A DNA stretch of 64,000 nt, from contig JAHPZE010000022.1 of assembly GCA_019058365.1 (NCBI GenBank), positions 1 through 64,000 of the forward strand, in the 5' to 3' direction. The translations under genes and the position numbers were made by a program. Origin of the DNA: Promethearchaeota archaeon (GTDB lineage Archaea; Asgardarchaeota; Lokiarchaeia; Sigyniarchaeales; SOKP01). The first letter of the stretch is position 1, and every line of letters begins with the position of its first letter. The notes below the pieces were generated by a model. The model was not told where the DNA came from. It ran no database searches and was given only the letters and a program-made list of their open reading frames with translations. Positions 61,697 to 64,000 of the stretch are shown piece after piece.

Positions 61697-62170
61697 TCTA
61701 GGATTAAGAAAAATATTATTAATTTTCAAGCGATTTGTAGATACTATTTAGAAAAATTATCAGAATTAATAAAGCTCTCTATTTGTGAATATTATAATGT
61801 TATATACCGTTTTTTATGATATCGAACAAAGTACACTGTTACACTTTTTTTTAACTACAATTTTCTCACTAAAACTTGTTTTGATGCATGAATTTCCCAT
61901 TATCTCAGGCATTATAAATTGATATCTAAACCTTATAGAAATAGAAATTACAAATACCTTCAAAAATTTTTATTTTTGTGGTACTTTACTAATAGTTTTA
62001 CAGTACCATTCTTTACTGTTTAATGCTTGAAAAATTACAGTTAAGCTTAACGTAAGTAATATGCTTCATGGCAATAAGTCGAATTGTAATTCTAACGTTA
62101 TTATAATTATGGAATTATCTTTCTGATAGATTCAGTAATAAATCTGTATTAAGTATTTTATATTTAAAAA
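61697..62170. other. Intergenic region with clustered inverted repeats
   Basis: About 470 bases without a credible ORF. It contains a 7-bp stem TGGTACT/AGTACCA with a 16-base loop (61979-61985, 62002-62008), an alternative 6-bp pair ACAGTA/TACTGT (starting 62000) that would exclude the first, and a perfect 12-bp palindrome GTTAAGCTTAAC (62040-62051). A small RNA or regulator-binding region is possible. Confidence 0.4.
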
Positions 62171-62614
62171 TTATTGATTTATTTGAATTTTATTATCTTC
62201 CAAGATGCTTTCAATGACATCTTCTGCCTCTTCTTCACCAATTTCTTCAATTTCGTCTTGAAATTCAGCTTCTTCCTCTCTTTTAATGCTTCCATCAATT
62301 TCTGAGAAAGATATATCATTTTCTAAAATTCCTAGTTCACCATGAGATCCAATTATATAGATTATAAATCCAATAAAACTAGTCAATAAAATTAAAAAAA
62401 ATACGATACGGCGTTCTAAATTTCTTTTTTTCATATCTTTTTTAACCCAATATGCTAAAATTAATCCAATGCTAAACCAAATCAGAAGTGAGATTAGGGC
62501 TATAATAACTTCCGTTTGAGGTGAACTTCTATTTTGTAGTGTTGAAATTGCAACTTCTGATGTATATTCATGGATTAATCTTCTATCGAAAACAATTAAT
62601 ATAAATTTCCACAT
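62171..62614 (-). CDS. Small two-helix membrane protein with acidic tail
   Basis: 147 residues. Two membrane helices (about 37-57 and 70-90) are joined by a basic loop (WVKKDMKKRNLERR), which should face the cytoplasm. The C-terminal ~45 residues are strongly acidic (EEEAEFQDEIEEIGEEEAED). The helix-basic-loop-helix resembles the short membrane part that precedes phospholipase D-like domains in some proteins, but no such domain is present. I do not recognise a family. By topology the acidic tail lies outside unless a further helix exists. It shares strand with the site-2 protease gene, 155 bases downstream of its start side, probably a separate transcript. Confidence 0.65.
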   Translation of the reverse strand: MWKFILIVFDRRLIHEYTSEVAISTLQNRSSPQTEVIIALISLLIWFSIGLILAYWVKKDMKKRNLERRIVFFLILLTSFIGFIIYIIGSHGELGILENDISFSEIDGSIKREEEAEFQDEIEEIGEEEAEDVIESILEDNKIQINQ

Positions 62615-62769
62615 AGTTATTGTTAGTTTTAAATTGATAATTTTATTGTAAAATCAGGCAATTCTATATATATTCCTTACTCTAATAAATTAAAAAAATT
62701 TTAACGTGGCTTTATTATTTTTTTAGTTAAATTATCAATAATGACTTTAAATTAGAAGATTAATTTTTC

Positions 62770-63885
62770 CTAAATATCATTTTTAAGAAACTTCAAAGAC
62801 GTTGAAATATCCTCTTCTCCTATATAACCAATGATATTATTTTGATTACTATCAATGACAACTACTATATGTGGTCTATCTCTCATTTGAGCTAATTTCA
62901 TTAATACATCTTTTCCTGTGTTGTTTTCGTTCACTATTGGAAATTGTGATATTTTTTTCATTAAATATCCAACAATAATATCATTCCTCTTATTGATTGG
63001 AACTTTTTTTATATCTTCAAGATGTATAATTCCAACTACATTTCTTCCTTGTATAACCGGAAAATATACTTTTTTATAGACAATAAAATAATTCGAAATG
63101 GCTTCACTTACTGTTTTATTAAATGGAATTGCAACATTTGCAATTCTTGTTAATTCTTTAGCACTTAGTTTAGATAAAGTAAGTTCGTTTAAAGTTTGAA
63201 AATATGCATGTCTTGACTGGTTATTTAAAAATGAAGCAATTATTATCAACCATAAACTATTAAAAAATCCGAGAAAAAACATCGAGATAAATCCATAAGC
63301 CATTAATCCATAAGCAATATAACTTCCAACTTTGGATGCTGTTTTTGTAGCAGAAAGCATATCATGTCTTTTATTCCACAATAATGCTCTGAGGGCTCTT
63401 CCACCATCAATAGGATATGCAGGAATTAAATTAAATATTCCTAATCCAACATTAGATATTCCAGAATAGAAAAGAGTAACACTAAGAATAGGAGGAATAC
63501 TGAAGGGAACTAAATATAAAACAGCTAAAAAAATAGCACCAATCAATAAGCTAGAGATCGGGCCAAAAATAGAAATTATTAACTCACTTCTTGGATTATT
63601 AGGCTCTTGTTCTATTTTAGAAACTCCACCAAAGAGATATAACTCAATTTCTGAAACTTTTAAACCATATCTTTGAGCAATTAAAGAATGAGTCAACTCA
63701 TGAATTAAAACTGAAAATAATATGATTAGACCATTAATTAAACCAACTATAAATAAATCAAAAATACTACTTCCGGGAACTAGATTGGCATAAAGATCAG
63801 CAGCATAAAAACCTACTAATCCTATAATAAGTAATGTGCTAATATGTAAAGAAATTACAATTCCTTTTATCTTACCAATTTTCAT
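62770..63885 (-). CDS. Site-2 protease (M50 family) with C-terminal CBS domains
   Basis: 371 residues. An intramembrane zinc metalloprotease: HELTH at 62-66 supplies two His and the Glu; Asp160 in YPIDGGRALRALLW is the third ligand. Six or so hydrophobic segments span residues 8-220. Two CBS modules follow (about 245-300 and 305-365), typically nucleotide-sensing. This is the SpoIVFB/Rip3-like group (M50 plus CBS). Such proteases cleave membrane-bound regulators or remnant signal peptides; the substrate is unknown, though the neighbouring small membrane protein with a long acidic tail could be one. Start fixed by a GGTGAT Shine-Dalgarno 5 bases upstream. Confidence 0.92.
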   Translation of the reverse strand: MKIGKIKGIVISLHISTLLIIGLVGFYAADLYANLVPGSSIFDLFIVGLINGLIILFSVLIHELTHSLIAQRYGLKVSEIELYLFGGVSKIEQEPNNPRSELIISIFGPISSLLIGAIFLAVLYLVPFSIPPILSVTLFYSGISNVGLGIFNLIPAYPIDGGRALRALLWNKRHDMLSATKTASKVGSYIAYGLMAYGFISMFFLGFFNSLWLIIIASFLNNQSRHAYFQTLNELTLSKLSAKELTRIANVAIPFNKTVSEAISNYFIVYKKVYFPVIQGRNVVGIIHLEDIKKVPINKRNDIIVGYLMKKISQFPIVNENNTGKDVLMKLAQMRDRPHIVVVIDSNQNNIIGYIGEEDISTSLKFLKNDI

Positions 63886-63890
63886 TTAAA

Positions 63891-63896
63891 ATCACC
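63891..63896 (-). promoter_or_regulatory. Shine-Dalgarno site of the site-2 protease
   Basis: On the minus strand GGTGAT lies 5 bases before the ATG, matching the archaeal anti-SD. It supports the chosen start. Confidence 0.65.
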
Positions 63897-64000
63897 ATTC
63901 GATTAAGGATTAATTATTCGAATTTAGGTAAATATTAGAAATATAAATTTTACTTTTTCAATTATATTAATCCTTCAATTATGAAATTTATCTTACAATT

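Overview
The window looks like a piece of an Asgard archaeal chromosome, most likely from the Lokiarchaeia (Promethearchaeota) group. The reasons are: very AT-rich DNA; archaeal TATA-like promoter elements; Shine-Dalgarno sites matching the archaeal anti-SD (one is GGAGGTGA); archaeal-style enzymes such as a GlmU-like bifunctional sugar-phosphate nucleotidylyltransferase and a stand-alone two-SIS protein; and a leucine-rich-repeat protein whose N-terminal domain I recognise from Lokiarchaeal LRR proteins. The lineage call is from memory of protein families, not from a marker gene. I saw no rRNA, tRNA, CRISPR array, insertion sequence or prophage.

Region 1 (1-44406) is dominated by one uninterrupted reading frame of about 43.6 kb, encoding a protein of about 14,550 residues. 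It has a short soluble N-terminus, about a dozen membrane helices (residues ~205-567), then more than 11,000 residues of acidic, Tyr/Asn/Ser/Thr-rich beta-sandwich modules that look extracellular. Recognisable modules are LamG/concanavalin-like (one split by a 568-residue insertion, and a second family present in five copies), Ig-like, FG-GAP-like, DNRLRE-like and calcium-loop regions. The last ~2,400 residues change character: three hydrophobic segments, then a Lys-rich helical region with a possible beta-grasp domain. Two tiny ORFs (370-474 and 471-779) precede it with stop/start overlaps, as in a translationally coupled unit. The giant gene is the strongest candidate for an undescribed system, probably a surface adhesin, contact structure or delivery protein; that role is inference.

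Region 2 (44424-50838, minus strand) holds the LRR protein, converging on the giant gene, and then a three-gene operon transcribed leftward: an FAD oxidoreductase resembling alkyl-DHAP synthase/GlcD, a two-CCG-domain iron-sulfur protein, and an FGGY carbohydrate kinase. Together they look like an oxidation and phosphorylation route for a small polyol, sugar or hydroxy acid, with electrons passed to the Fe-S protein.

Region 3 (51462-58835) is a hexosamine/UDP-GlcNAc cluster: phosphoglucosamine mutase (GlmM-like), a two-SIS-domain GlcN6P isomerase/deaminase-like protein, GlmS, a GlmU-like nucleotidylyltransferase/acyltransferase and a GH13 alpha-amylase-family enzyme. The four hexosamine genes cover fructose-6-P to UDP-GlcNAc, a likely precursor for surface protein N-glycans. 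Orientations alternate, so control is by several promoters rather than one operon.

Region 4 (59146-63885) has unconnected genes: a coiled-coil protein with a conserved-looking C-terminal tail, a stand-alone HgdB/BcrB-like 2-hydroxyacyl-CoA dehydratase family protein, a DUF2061 membrane protein, a small acidic-tailed membrane protein and a site-2 protease with CBS domains.
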